From Pseudomonas sp. JQ170C (GTDB lineage Bacteria; Pseudomonadota; Gammaproteobacteria; Pseudomonadales; Pseudomonadaceae), in the NCBI RefSeq assembly GCF_035581345.1, contig NZ_CP141608.1:948001-1012000 (forward strand): a stretch of 64,000 nucleotides of DNA, read 5' to 3'. Both the position numbers and the translations under genes were made by a program. Below the pieces are notes generated by a model. It made no database searches and was not told the origin of the DNA. It worked only from the letters and a program-made list of their open reading frames with translations. Of this stretch, positions 19,027-27,594 are shown piece after piece. Position 1 is the first letter of the stretch. Every line of letters begins with the position of its first letter.

Positions 19027-19243
19027 TCTGCTCACCTGCGCCCAGATTGACATCCCTTCTCTGCCGGTAGCAATCAGCGCTCCGTTTCAGGGGGTGACTT
19101 AGGGAGGTCTGCTTTGGGGGTGGAAAGCAGTCGCTCATGATTGACCGCTCTCGACTCAGAAAGTGGGGCTCAAAGGGATCAGACTTGAGGTCAGAGGGGC
19201 GGCGGTGAGTAAGTCTCAGCTTATGACGTTCAAGGCCAATCGA

Positions 19244-20425
19244 TTACCAGAGGGACGGGAACAGGAACTCGATAGAGTAAGGGGAGAGGCTTAGAGAAAC
19301 CGACTTGAGTCCCTCCCATTTGATCAACCCCTCGTCGGCCATCTGCGAAAGAAGGGTTCGGGTTGTACTTTCGCTTAAGCCCATTTTGATTTGGATAGCG
19401 TCGTTCGACTGATCACCGTGGCACAGCAAATCCTTGTAGAGTTCGCAAGCCTTGATGCTGAACTCCGGCAACACCTCACCTTTTATGGTGTAGAAAGCTT
19501 CCTGATGCCGCTGTTGGAAGTAGTTGTCGATCCGCTGATTCAGCATCCGTGGTTCTAGTATGGAGCTGAAATAATTCACCTGATCGAGAGCGGTCTCGAC
19601 GAAGTAGCGAGTGAATTTCAGCAACCCTGCATCGGAGAGCTCGCCACGTCCGTCGAAATCGCCTTTGCGAACATGGTCAGCAGCATTCAGCGCTGCATAG
19701 TACGCCTCGGCGTTGCGGCCGAAGCCACGGGACATTGACCACAAGTCTGAACCACCCAGACCACTGGCCTTGAGATACTGGTCGGTGAATAGGCGACCTG
19801 TGCGGCCATTACCATCCACGAATGGGTGAATCCACATCAGTCGGTGATGCGCAGCTGCAGCAGCCAGAATTGGTGAGATGCCGTGGTGCCGGTCCAACCG
19901 GTAGGCGGTTTCGAACCAATTCATGTAGGACATAAGTTTCTCGGCAGTTGGCGGGATGTGCTTGCCGACCCTAACACCCCGATCCCTGAACTGCCCCGGG
20001 ACCATACGGATGCTCTCACCATCGTCGTTGACTTTCATGTCCAGTAGCACGTCGGGTATGCCTTTGTAGAGCTCCCGGTGCATACGTGCGACTGCGTCCC
20101 TGGTACAGATTAGCGAATCTGCGATCGGGTCATCCGCCAGGCGTTTCTGCGCTTCAATGTGGCATTTAATCTTCTCTAACTCATTTGCGACTTTGACGTC
20201 GGTTGGCATTTCATGGGTGCTTAACACGTCTGCCGGTAGAGCGGAGTTGCCCTCAATTTTGTTGCTGTAATACGAGTTTACCTTATGAAGATGCTCCATC
20301 AGAGGGAGCCGTAGCGGTGGGGGGACGTTGATGCGAAGTGCTGCGTCGAGCCGCATGATCTCAACGACCACATCCTGTAGGTCACCTGGGATACGGTCTT
20401 GAGTGATGAGGGGAGTAAGTGCCAT
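19244..20425 (-). CDS. Fic/DOC family protein, probable AMP-transferase
   Basis: This 393-aa protein carries the complete Fic catalytic motif HPFVDGNGRTGR (His200 to Arg211). An N-terminal inhibitory helix shows SNKIEG (Ser54 to Gly59), the S/TxxxEG/N autoinhibition pattern. A C-terminal winged-helix-like part follows (MGLSESTTRTLLSQMADEGL). Fic enzymes transfer AMP or related groups to target-protein hydroxyls, and the inhibitory helix keeps them off. It stands alone between the copper and nickel modules and has no obvious antitoxin partner. Target unknown. Confidence 0.88.
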   Translation of the reverse strand: MALTPLITQDRIPGDLQDVVVEIMRLDAALRINVPPPLRLPLMEHLHKVNSYYSNKIEGNSALPADVLSTHEMPTDVKVANELEKIKCHIEAQKRLADDPIADSLICTRDAVARMHRELYKGIPDVLLDMKVNDDGESIRMVPGQFRDRGVRVGKHIPPTAEKLMSYMNWFETAYRLDRHHGISPILAAAAAHHRLMWIHPFVDGNGRTGRLFTDQYLKASGLGGSDLWSMSRGFGRNAEAYYAALNAADHVRKGDFDGRGELSDAGLLKFTRYFVETALDQVNYFSSILEPRMLNQRIDNYFQQRHQEAFYTIKGEVLPEFSIKACELYKDLLCHGDQSNDAIQIKMGLSESTTRTLLSQMADEGLIKWEGLKSVSLSLSPYSIEFLFPSLW

Positions 20426-20704
20426 TTGCCGGATGATTACTTTGTCGTAAGCCTAGGCTCTGTTCGAAAGAGATTTTGCAGACATTGTGAATCGCACGGA
20501 TGGGGTGTGCTCACATACCAGACCGAAGGTCTCGAAATTCTGTAGATCCTATTCATTGTGGACAGGCGTAGCGATGGAGTCTATGAGTTCGAGAATAGGT
20601 CTTGCTCCCTGGGAGCAGCGCAGCTGGGAACTTCATAAGATTCTTTTCCTAAGGGAAGTGATGAAGCGCGCCCCAACGATTCGTTGGAGCGCGGTATCAG
20701 CGGG

Positions 20705-21361
20705 TTACTTTTTGACAGAGAGATAGTCGCCAGAGGTTTTCAACGAGACGGTCACCTCGCTGTTGGTGCGGTTACGCCAGAACCAACCATGGGTGCCGTC
20801 AAATAGAGCAGTGATCTCTCCTGTGTCGCCCTTTACCTGCTTGGCTTTGCTGTAGCTGTGGAAGTCGCCTTGGGCTGCGTTGTAGGTCTCTCCATGAGTG
20901 TCATGGTTGACCGGGCCAGTCGCGGTCCACTCGTAGCTGGCTGTACTGCCTTTGCGCATCTCCAGCTTGATTTCTCGGCCTTCGCCTGGCTTGAGCGTCA
21001 AGGTCATGTAGTCCGTTTTTGCCGCAGGTGCTGCTGTGGTGGGTTGTGCAGTCGGGGTGGCCATAGGCTGCACTTGAGCCACTGGTTGCGGCGCTGGGGC
21101 GACCACGGACGTGGAAATAGCAGCGGTTGGTTGTGGCGGCGCAGCATCGGCCAATGCCTCTTGCGCCAAGCTGATTTTCAGCTCACCCATTTGTGTCAGC
21201 CCCAAAGCTCGACCGACCCCAGTGGGATCAATGGCGTATTCCGAAGGCATCACCACCGTCACCAGCAGACCCAAGGCAGTTGCCAAAGCGATCACGGTGG
21301 AACGGACGAGCTGACGGCTGCTGGGCAGTTCACTTGCAGTTGGAAGCGGGGTATTGAACAT
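20705..21361 (-). CDS. transmembrane anchor protein, HupE-linked
   Basis: This 218-aa protein has a cytoplasmic N-terminus, one TM segment (LVRSTVIALATALGLLVTVV), a Pro/Ala/Thr-rich linker (residues about 70-115) and a C-terminal soluble domain starting YMTLTLKPGEGREIKLEMRK and containing GTHGWFWRNRTNSEVTVSL. It is 12 bp downstream of the HupE-like gene and so is cotranscribed. Pairs of this kind occur together in Pseudomonas metal clusters. No biochemical role is recognised. A contribution to nickel/cobalt handling is inference. Confidence 0.65.
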   Translation of the reverse strand: MFNTPLPTASELPSSRQLVRSTVIALATALGLLVTVVMPSEYAIDPTGVGRALGLTQMGELKISLAQEALADAAPPQPTAAISTSVVAPAPQPVAQVQPMATPTAQPTTAAPAAKTDYMTLTLKPGEGREIKLEMRKGSTASYEWTATGPVNHDTHGETYNAAQGDFHSYSKAKQVKGDTGEITALFDGTHGWFWRNRTNSEVTVSLKTSGDYLSVKK

Positions 21362-21373
21362 AGTCAGAATTCC

Positions 21374-22111
21374 TTACGAGGAAACAAGCAGGCCGGTTAA
21401 CTGGTAACCCATAAGTAGGAAGCCGGCACTCATCATGGCGACATTGGCGATGTAGGCATGGCGCCAGAAGCTGGCTGTCCGCCGCCAATAGCCGATCAGG
21501 ATGAGAATGCTGCCAAGCGCCAACAGCTGACCGATTTCAACGCCAACGTTGAAGGCAATCAGATTGGGAATCAGGCCATCTGAAGAGATCTCGTACTCCT
21601 GGATCTTAGTCGCCAGGCCGAAACCATGCAGCAGGCCAAACACCAGCGTGGCTACCTTGGTGTTCGGCTGGAAGCCAAACCAGCGTTGAAACGCGCCCAG
21701 GTTGTCGAGCGCCTTGTACACCACGGAGAAACCGATGATGGCGTCGATGACATACGAGCTGATGTTGATTTCCGTGAGCACGCCTAGTAACAGGGTGACC
21801 GAATGCCCGGCGGCAAACAGCGTTACGTAGAGCCCGACATCCTTCATTCGGTACAGGAAGAAGATCACCCCGAACAGAAACAACAGGTGGTCGTACCCCG
21901 TCATCATGTGCTTGGCGCCCATGTAGATGAACGGCAAGAGCATCACGCCCGAGCTTTCCTGAATAAAGCCTTTATCCCCCTCGGCGACGGCATGAGCCAA
22001 CGCCTCGGGCATGCCTAAACAAAGCGATGCGACAAGTAAAAAGAGCAGCAATAGCGGTCGATGTGGGCGCATAGCGAACACATCCCCGCCACTTGTTGGG
22101 TGCAAGTGCAT
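21374..22111 (-). CDS. HupE/UreJ-like membrane protein
   Basis: This 245-aa protein has a signal-like start (LLLLFLLVASLCLGMPEALA) and six or more hydrophobic segments, with the HupE/UreJ_2 signature YMGAKHMMTGYDHLLFLFGV and later LFAAGHSVTLLLG and LHGFGLA. HupE/UreJ proteins are nickel (or cobalt) permease candidates. It lies in one block with a His-rich small gene and the anchor protein, divergent from rcnR, and so is probably under the operator at 22564. ATG 22072 is an alternative start giving a cleaner signal peptide, but AGGAT precedes 22111. Confidence 0.75.
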   Translation of the reverse strand: MHLHPTSGGDVFAMRPHRPLLLLFLLVASLCLGMPEALAHAVAEGDKGFIQESSGVMLLPFIYMGAKHMMTGYDHLLFLFGVIFFLYRMKDVGLYVTLFAAGHSVTLLLGVLTEINISSYVIDAIIGFSVVYKALDNLGAFQRWFGFQPNTKVATLVFGLLHGFGLATKIQEYEISSDGLIPNLIAFNVGVEIGQLLALGSILILIGYWRRTASFWRHAYIANVAMMSAGFLLMGYQLTGLLVSS

Positions 22112-22158
22112 GGATCAATCCTACGTTGCAATGATCTTGAGCCGCTGTGCGGCAATGG

Positions 22159-22518
22159 TCAGGAAGCAATCGGAGGACGGGGGGGGCGCTCGATCAGGAA
22201 TATTGGAGATCGGGGAAGTGAATGCCCTGGTGCGGTGAGCCGCACGAGAGGCTTCTGCTGTGCACAAAGCTGCACCGTAGAGCTCAGCTGAGGGGTCTCG
22301 TGCTGGTGATCAGGGGTTAATGGCGAGTGGTAATGGTCGGAGCACTGTGTACAAGTTGATGCTCCATGGCTGTGATCATACTCAGCTCCTTGCACCACCT
22401 CTGCTACAGGATGTTTACCGGGCACTGACAACGTATAGGCATGCCCCGTCCACGCCGAGATAACGGCCAGAGCGAGAGCAAGAATCACCATCGTTGATAG
22501 AGAACGACTAAACATCAC
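22159..22518 (-). CDS. His/Cys-containing small exported protein
   Basis: This 119-aa protein has an N-terminal hydrophobic segment (TMVILALALAVISAWTGHAY), a ligand-rich middle (YDHSHGASTCTQCSDHYHS, then HQHETPQ) and a basic, Pro-rich end. It resembles the short periplasmic metal-binding proteins found at the head of nickel/cobalt or czc operons. No named family is recognised. It is the first gene leftward from the RcnR-type operator and is followed after 47 bp by the HupE-like gene. Confidence 0.6.
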   Translation of the reverse strand: MMFSRSLSTMVILALALAVISAWTGHAYTLSVPGKHPVAEVVQGAEYDHSHGASTCTQCSDHYHSPLTPDHQHETPQLSSTVQLCAQQKPLVRLTAPGHSLPRSPIFLIERPPRPPIAS

Positions 22519-22563
22519 AGGTGCCTTTCAGGCCTATTCCAAAGAATCTGAAGCGTGCTTGAA

Positions 22564-22584
22564 GTATCCCCCCGGGGGGGATAC
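22564..22584. promoter_or_regulatory. RcnR/CsoR-type operator
   Basis: The sequence is GTAT, six C, seven G, ATAC: a G/C-tract palindrome of the kind bound by RcnR/CsoR/FrmR repressors. It is placed between two divergent genes (starts at 22518 and 22623). One site could control both the HupE block and rcnR-rcnA. Confidence 0.85.
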
Positions 22585-22622
22585 GATGCCAGCGTAATTC
22601 ATCGAAACCAGAGACTCAAGTC

Positions 22623-22940
22623 ATGACTGAGCATGTGCACCTCGATGCCCATGACCACCCACATGGTCATACACATATCCATCAAAGCCACGAAGCGATC
22701 ATCAAGCGCCTCAAGCGTGCGGACGGCCACTTGCGAAGCATCATTGCGATGATCGAGGAGGGCCGTGAGTGCGTCGACATCGCACAGCAGCTGCATGCGG
22801 TTGAAAAAGCGGTTTGCCAAGCCAAGCGGACGCTCATTCAGGATCACATCGACCACTGCCTGGAAGACACCGTCGTGGCATTGAGTAACGGGGATCGCTC
22901 ATCGCTTGAAGAATTCAAGCAAATCACCAAGTACCTTTAG
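22623..22940 (+). CDS. rcnR: RcnR-family metal-sensing repressor with His-rich N-terminus
   Basis: This 105-aa all-helical CsoR/RcnR-type repressor shows the family core IIKRLKRADGHLRSIIAMIE, then GRECVDIAQQLHAVEKAVCQ, with the Cys and His that form the metal site. The first 23 residues are an unusual His-rich extension (HVHLDAHDHPHGHTHIHQSH), as in DmeR-like regulators. It probably represses its own operon through the G/C palindrome at 22564 until Ni(II) or Co(II) binds. The rcnA start lies 7 bp after the stop. Confidence 0.88.
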   Translation: MTEHVHLDAHDHPHGHTHIHQSHEAIIKRLKRADGHLRSIIAMIEEGRECVDIAQQLHAVEKAVCQAKRTLIQDHIDHCLEDTVVALSNGDRSSLEEFKQITKYL

Positions 22941-22947
22941 GTTCCCC

Positions 22948-24084
22948 ATGCCGAACTTCGCAGATTTGCTACAGCAGGGTGGAGCCCACGCCTGGCTGTA
23001 TTTTCCCAGTGCCATCTTGCTGGGTGCTCTCCACGGGCTTGAGCCTGGTCATTCCAAAACCATGATGGCTGCATTCATCGTTGCGATTCGTGGCTCTGTG
23101 AAGCAGGCAATCCTGTTGGGCCTTGCCGCCACGATTTCCCACACGCTGGTGGTCTGGCTGGTCGCAATCGGTGGCATGTACCTGGGTAAGGGGCTGGATG
23201 CTCAGACTACAGAGCCTTACTTCCAGCTCGCATCTTCTGCCCTGATCATTGTGATTGCCCTGTGGATGCTTTGGCGGACGTGGCGTGGCGAGCAGATGTT
23301 CAAGTTCGAGCAAGGCGATGATCACCATCATAGTGATCATGACCACGGGCTTCACGATGAGACTCACCGTATTGATACCGGCCATGGCCGGATCGAGCTT
23401 TCAATCTTCGAAGACGGTATGCCCCCGCACTGGAGGATGAAAGTGCTGAGTGGCCATGCCTGGCCGGCTGCTCAAGTTCTATTGACCACCACCAGGTCCG
23501 ACGGGAAGAGCCAGCAATTCGCGTTTGTCGAGCGGGAAGGGTATCTCCAATCCACGGTTGATATTCCTGAACCCCATGAATTCAGCGCTCGGCTCAGTCT
23601 CGGGCATGCTGGCCATTCGCATGACTATGATCTCGATTACCGCGAGCACGATCATGGCCACATACATTCCGAGCGGGAGGGCTTGGAGCTGTCCGTCGAT
23701 GACTACCAGGACGCGCATGAGCGTGCTCATGCCAACGACATCCGTAAGCGCTTTACCAATCGGGAAGTGACAACGGGGCAGATCATCATGTTTGGCCTGA
23801 CCGGTGGCCTTATTCCATGCCCTGCAGCCATCACGGTATTGCTGCTCTGCCTCCAGGTTAAAGAAGTCGCACTTGGCGCCATATTGGTTCTGTGCTTCAG
23901 CATTGGCTTGGCGCTTACCCTAGTGGCAGTAGGGAGCGCAGCAGCGATTGGTGCAAGACAAGCGTCCAATCGCTGGCCATGGCTGGGTACCGTGGCGCGG
24001 CGTGCGCCCTACCTCTCCAGCGTCCTGATTATCGGTGTCGGCCTCTATGTAGGCTTCCATGGCTGGATCGGACTGAACAGCTGA
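22948..24084 (+). CDS. rcnA: RcnA-type nickel/cobalt efflux permease
   Basis: This 378-aa NicO-family permease has the HGLEPGHSKTMMAAFIVA motif in TM1-2 and a long His-rich cytoplasmic loop (DDHHHSDHDHG, later HAGHSHDYDLDYREHDHGHIH). The closing signature is FGLTGGLIPCPAAITVLLLC. An inserted segment between the two His-rich stretches makes the loop longer than in E. coli RcnA. It exports Ni(II) and Co(II). ATG 22948 was chosen because the upstream in-frame start at 22906 lies inside rcnR. Confidence 0.9.
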   Translation: MPNFADLLQQGGAHAWLYFPSAILLGALHGLEPGHSKTMMAAFIVAIRGSVKQAILLGLAATISHTLVVWLVAIGGMYLGKGLDAQTTEPYFQLASSALIIVIALWMLWRTWRGEQMFKFEQGDDHHHSDHDHGLHDETHRIDTGHGRIELSIFEDGMPPHWRMKVLSGHAWPAAQVLLTTTRSDGKSQQFAFVEREGYLQSTVDIPEPHEFSARLSLGHAGHSHDYDLDYREHDHGHIHSEREGLELSVDDYQDAHERAHANDIRKRFTNREVTTGQIIMFGLTGGLIPCPAAITVLLLCLQVKEVALGAILVLCFSIGLALTLVAVGSAAAIGARQASNRWPWLGTVARRAPYLSSVLIIGVGLYVGFHGWIGLNS

Positions 24085-24096
24085 GGGGCCTGCTCA

Positions 24097-24534
24097 GTGT
24101 TCGAACTGACCAGCTACATCGGCCTATTTCTGGCGGCACTCGGTGCCGCCACCTTGCTGCCCATGCAGTCAGAGGCAGTACTCGCCGGCATGCTGGTCTC
24201 CGAGAAATATTTGCCCCTTACTCTGCTACTGGTGGCCACAACCGGCAACGTTTTGGGCTCGTTGGTTAACTGGGTGCTTGGGCGCAGCATCGAGCACTTC
24301 CGGCACAAACGTTGGTTTCCGGTTAGTGAGAGCAAGCTCGAAAAAGCCCAGCAGTCCTATCAACGCTACGGCCACTGGTCCTTGCTACTCAGCTGGGCTC
24401 CGATCATTGGCGATCCTCTAACCCTGGTCGCGGGCATTATGCGTGAGCCCCTGTGGCGCTTCTTTTTGATCGTCACCCTGGCCAAGGGGGGACGTTATCT
24501 ACTGCTCACAGTGCTCGTCCTGGGAGGCTCGTGA
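24097..24534 (+). CDS. YqaA-family DedA-like membrane protein
   Basis: This 145-aa protein with a GTG start has several membrane segments and the YqaA pattern (LPMQSEAVLAGMLVS, GNVLGSLVNWVLGRS, WAPIIGDPLTLVAGIMR). It belongs to the SNARE-associated/DedA superfamily, whose members affect membrane lipid homeostasis. It follows rcnA by 12 bp and overlaps the TraX-like gene as TGATG, so it is part of the rcn operon. Its link to nickel/cobalt export is unclear. Confidence 0.8.
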   Translation: MFELTSYIGLFLAALGAATLLPMQSEAVLAGMLVSEKYLPLTLLLVATTGNVLGSLVNWVLGRSIEHFRHKRWFPVSESKLEKAQQSYQRYGHWSLLLSWAPIIGDPLTLVAGIMREPLWRFFLIVTLAKGGRYLLLTVLVLGGS

Positions 24535-25274
24535 TGAGCGCGTATGAGCTAACAGCACCGGTCATCAAGAATCGCAATGCCGGCCAGGACCTGATCAAGT
24601 GGTTAGCCATGATCACAATGTTCATCGATCACCTGCGCTTGGTGTGGCCCGAAATGGGCGACCTGTTTATCGTTGGACGGCTCGCCTTTCCGCTGTTTTG
24701 CGTAGCGATTGCCGCCAATGTGGCGCGTACGGGCCCCGGCGAGCTACTGACAGCCGCCAATGGTCGATACCTCATCTTGATGATCCTGTTCGCGATCATT
24801 TCCGAGGTTCCCTATCGCTACATCAGCACTTCTGGACTATTCAATGTCTTGGTGACTCTGACACTGGGGCTGCTGGTCACGTGGGGGATTCATCATCGCA
24901 CGTGGTTGGCTGGGGCCCTTGCAATCACCGCAGGGGCGCTTGCCTATCTGCTCAACGATACGCTGATGTACGGGTTCTATGGCGTCCTTGTACCAGCGAC
25001 AGTGCTTATTGCGATCAAGCGGCCAGGCATACTGTGGTTACTGCCTGCACTCCTGTGCGTATTGATCAATACTCGCAGCAGCATCGTCGCCCGGGCTCTG
25101 GATCTAAACACTCCGTCGATCCTAGCCTTGGGCACTGCCTGCGCCGCTCCGCTTCTAGGCTTGTGGCTCCTGCGCCAGAGCCTGCATTTCAATGTACAAC
25201 CGGTACGTCAGTGGGGGTATTGGTTCTATCCAGGCCACTTGGTCGCATTGCTAGCTCTCCGCTTGTGTCTGTGA
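24534..25274 (+). CDS. TraX-family membrane protein
   Basis: This 246-aa protein has about eight hydrophobic segments and the TraX start DLIKWLAMITMFIDHLRLVW, with IVGRLAFPLFCVAIA following. TraX was defined as the F-plasmid pilin acetylase. Chromosomal homologues are acyltransferase-like proteins of unknown role. Nothing here points to pili. The start overlaps the yqaA stop by 1 bp, so the gene is translationally coupled to the rcn operon. Confidence 0.8.
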   Translation: MSAYELTAPVIKNRNAGQDLIKWLAMITMFIDHLRLVWPEMGDLFIVGRLAFPLFCVAIAANVARTGPGELLTAANGRYLILMILFAIISEVPYRYISTSGLFNVLVTLTLGLLVTWGIHHRTWLAGALAITAGALAYLLNDTLMYGFYGVLVPATVLIAIKRPGILWLLPALLCVLINTRSSIVARALDLNTPSILALGTACAAPLLGLWLLRQSLHFNVQPVRQWGYWFYPGHLVALLALRLCL

Positions 25275-25403
25275 GGCATAGAATGCCTTTCATCGGCTTA
25301 CCCACAACTGAACCCGCAAGCTCTTGTTTGATGAAGGCAAATAGCCATACTCTGTGCGTGGTGGAAGATTCCGCCTATAAAAACTACGCATGGAGTTAGC
25401 CTG

Positions 25404-25535
25404 ATGAAAGTTGTTTCTCTCGTTATTGCTGCTGTCCTTTCGTTCTCTTCGGTTGCTGCGTTTGCGCACAGTGGTGGTACCGATTCCAAGGGTTGCCACA
25501 CCAACCACAAAACTGGCGGCTACCACTGTCACTAA
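25404..25535 (+). CDS. YHYH-domain mini-protein (43 aa)
   Basis: This 43-aa exported peptide starts MKVVSLVIAAVLSFSSVAAF (signal, cleaved after AFA). The mature part of only about 22 residues is dense in His and Cys: HSGGTDSKGCHTNHKTGGYH, then CH and stop. The HSGGTDxxGCHxxxxTGGYHCH pattern matches the YHYH-domain family. It may bind a metal through His and Cys. It lies 129 bp after the TraX-like gene and is followed by a GCCCAGC/GCTGGGC hairpin at 25542-25559. Confidence 0.75.
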   Translation: MKVVSLVIAAVLSFSSVAAFAHSGGTDSKGCHTNHKTGGYHCH

Positions 25536-25579
25536 GCGGCAAAGCCCAGCGGTTGCTGGGCCATTCCCAATGGTGGTCA

Positions 25580-26974
25580 TCAGGACCACAGTTGAAAGAA
25601 TGCTCCCCAATGTCCATTGCGCACCACGTACACCAGCAAACCGACTATACCGCAGCTGAGTAGTACCTGAATGACACCGCGCTTGAAGTGAAACAGTGCA
25701 ATGGCAGCGGCTATCGCAATTACCAGCGACGGCCAGTCCAGACCTGCTCCAAATCCATTGGGCCAGAGTACGTGGTAACCGAAAAACATCGCCAGGTTCA
25801 GGATCACTCCGACCACGGCAGCTGTGATGCCGATGAGTGGCGCAGTGAATTTCAGTTCGTTATGGGTCGACTCGACCAAGGGCCCACCGACCAGAATGAA
25901 CAGGAAGGAAGGCAGAAAAGTGAACCAGGTCACCAAGCTCGCCGCTACGGCACCGGCTAGGAACGTCTGCTCAGGACCAAAAACCTGCTGGACATAAGCG
26001 CCGACGAAGCCAACGAACGCCACGACCATGATCAACGGACCAGGTGTGGTTTCACCTAAGGCCAGGCCATCGATCATTTGGGTCGGGGTCAGCCAGCCGT
26101 AGTGCCCCACAGCGCCTTGATAGACATAGGGCAGCACCGCATACGCACCACCGAACGTCAGTAACGCTGCCTTGGTAAAGAACCAGCTCATTTGGGTGAA
26201 CGTCCCGTTCCAGCCAAACATCGCGGTCAGGAGGCCCATGGGTAACAACCACAGCAGGACGCCTACCAGTATCAGCAGCATTAGCCGAGACCAGCGAAAC
26301 CGGGCGTGTGCAGGCGTTGGGGTGTCATCATCGATCAGAGCCGTGCCATAGGATTTCTTCGCGGTACCGTGGCCACCAGTGCGAAATTTTTCTGGGGCAA
26401 GGCGGCCGCCCAGATAACCCAGCAGTGCCGCGACCAGGACAATGACGGGGAAAGGAACATTCAAGGCGAAAATCGCGACGAACGAAGCGGCAGAAATGGC
26501 CCACAGCCATCCGTTTTTGAGTGCTCTTGAACCGATTCTATGAGCGGCATGGACCACGATGGCGGTGACTGCAGGCTTGATGCCATAGAACAGTCCAGCC
26601 ACGATGGGAACGTCACCGAAGGCAATATAGACCCATGACAGCACAATTAGAATGAACAGCGAAGGGAGCACAAACAGCCCACCCGCAATCACCCCACCCC
26701 AAGTGCGATGCATCAGCCAGCCGATATAGGTCGCCAACTGCTGTGCCTCTGGCCCAGGAAGCAGCATGCAGTAATTCAATGCATGGAGAAAACGCCGTTC
26801 TGATATCCAACGCCGACGTTCTACCAGCTCCTGGTGCATGATCGAGATCTGACCCGCAGGCCCGCCGAAGCTGATAAAGCCGAGCTTCAGCCAGAACCAC
26901 AGTGCTTGTGCCAAGCTAACAGGCGCTGGTCGCACCAAGTCAGGCGCATCCACCGGTAGGGTGTCCTTAGTCAT
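25580..26974 (-). CDS. chrA: chromate efflux transporter ChrA
   Basis: This is a 464-aa long-chain chromate transporter made of two homologous halves. The first contains [20 protein letters not shown] and [17 protein letters not shown]. The second contains [20 protein letters not shown] and [18 protein letters not shown]. ChrA exports chromate and protects against Cr(VI). No chrB, chrC or chrF is seen nearby. It converges on the YHYH gene, and the 154 bp upstream of it hold nothing recognisable. Confidence 0.93.
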   Translation of the reverse strand: MTKDTLPVDAPDLVRPAPVSLAQALWFWLKLGFISFGGPAGQISIMHQELVERRRWISERRFLHALNYCMLLPGPEAQQLATYIGWLMHRTWGGVIAGGLFVLPSLFILIVLSWVYIAFGDVPIVAGLFYGIKPAVTAIVVHAAHRIGSRALKNGWLWAISAASFVAIFALNVPFPVIVLVAALLGYLGGRLAPEKFRTGGHGTAKKSYGTALIDDDTPTPAHARFRWSRLMLLILVGVLLWLLPMGLLTAMFGWNGTFTQMSWFFTKAALLTFGGAYAVLPYVYQGAVGHYGWLTPTQMIDGLALGETTPGPLIMVVAFVGFVGAYVQQVFGPEQTFLAGAVAASLVTWFTFLPSFLFILVGGPLVESTHNELKFTAPLIGITAAVVGVILNLAMFFGYHVLWPNGFGAGLDWPSLVIAIAAAIALFHFKRGVIQVLLSCGIVGLLVYVVRNGHWGAFFQLWS

Positions 26975-27128
26975 CGGTGTTGCCCTCCGATGGGCGCTCG
27001 AGCGAGCAGCTGGCGAAAGTACATGCTCATGAAACGATTGTCTCGTGATGTTCGGACTTTGGTGTTTTGGTGGTACTCGCGAAGCAGCTTGCGATCATTA
27101 GCTTTTTATAGGGGCGCAAAACTGAACT

Positions 27129-27590
27129 TCAAATCCAGCGGCGAACACGAGCGCAATACTTATCCAGATCGTCACCAAACAACCGACGCAAGGCACGTTC
27201 TTCCGGCAGGATCTGAAAACGATTGATGTACAGGACGAACGCCGCAACTCCCAGCAAAGCGAAGGGTGAAGCAAGAAACACCGCCCACGCCGCCAAGGCC
27301 AATGCAAAGCCCAGGTACATGGGGTTTCGAGTCACGCGATAGATACCTGAAGTAACCAGGGCTGAAGCCGATGCTGGTTTCAACGGATTGACCGTTGTTT
27401 TGGCCTGATGGAAGCAAATTACGCCTGCCAAACAAACACCGGCGCCAATCACTGATAACACAAGGGAGCCGACAAGGCGCCAACTCAGAGGCGCCTCTAC
27501 GGCCGGCCATTGCGCTGCACTGAGCCACATCAACAAAGCGCAAATCGCCGCTACCAAGGGGGGCGGGACACGGTTCTCGAACCAGTGCAT
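27129..27590 (-). CDS. isoprenylcysteine carboxyl methyltransferase (ICMT)-like protein
   Basis: This 153-aa four-helix membrane protein carries the bacterial ICMT/PEMT-like signature LVTSGIYRVTRNPMYLGFAL and later LPEERALRRLFGDDLDKYCA. Such proteins bind S-adenosylmethionine at the membrane face. Bacterial substrates are mostly unknown. It is a frequent passenger in czc-type clusters. It follows the DsbA-like gene by 4 bp on the same strand. ATG 27590 (ribosome site GGAGT) was chosen over 27623, which lies in the dsbA-like gene. Confidence 0.82.
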   Translation of the reverse strand: MHWFENRVPPPLVAAICALLMWLSAAQWPAVEAPLSWRLVGSLVLSVIGAGVCLAGVICFHQAKTTVNPLKPASASALVTSGIYRVTRNPMYLGFALALAAWAVFLASPFALLGVAAFVLYINRFQILPEERALRRLFGDDLDKYCARVRRWI

Positions 27591-27594
27591 GACA

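Noticed and set aside
20487..20726. 79-codon forward ORF upstream of the Fic gene
   Set aside because: Overlaps the end of the anchor-protein gene and shows no coding signature.
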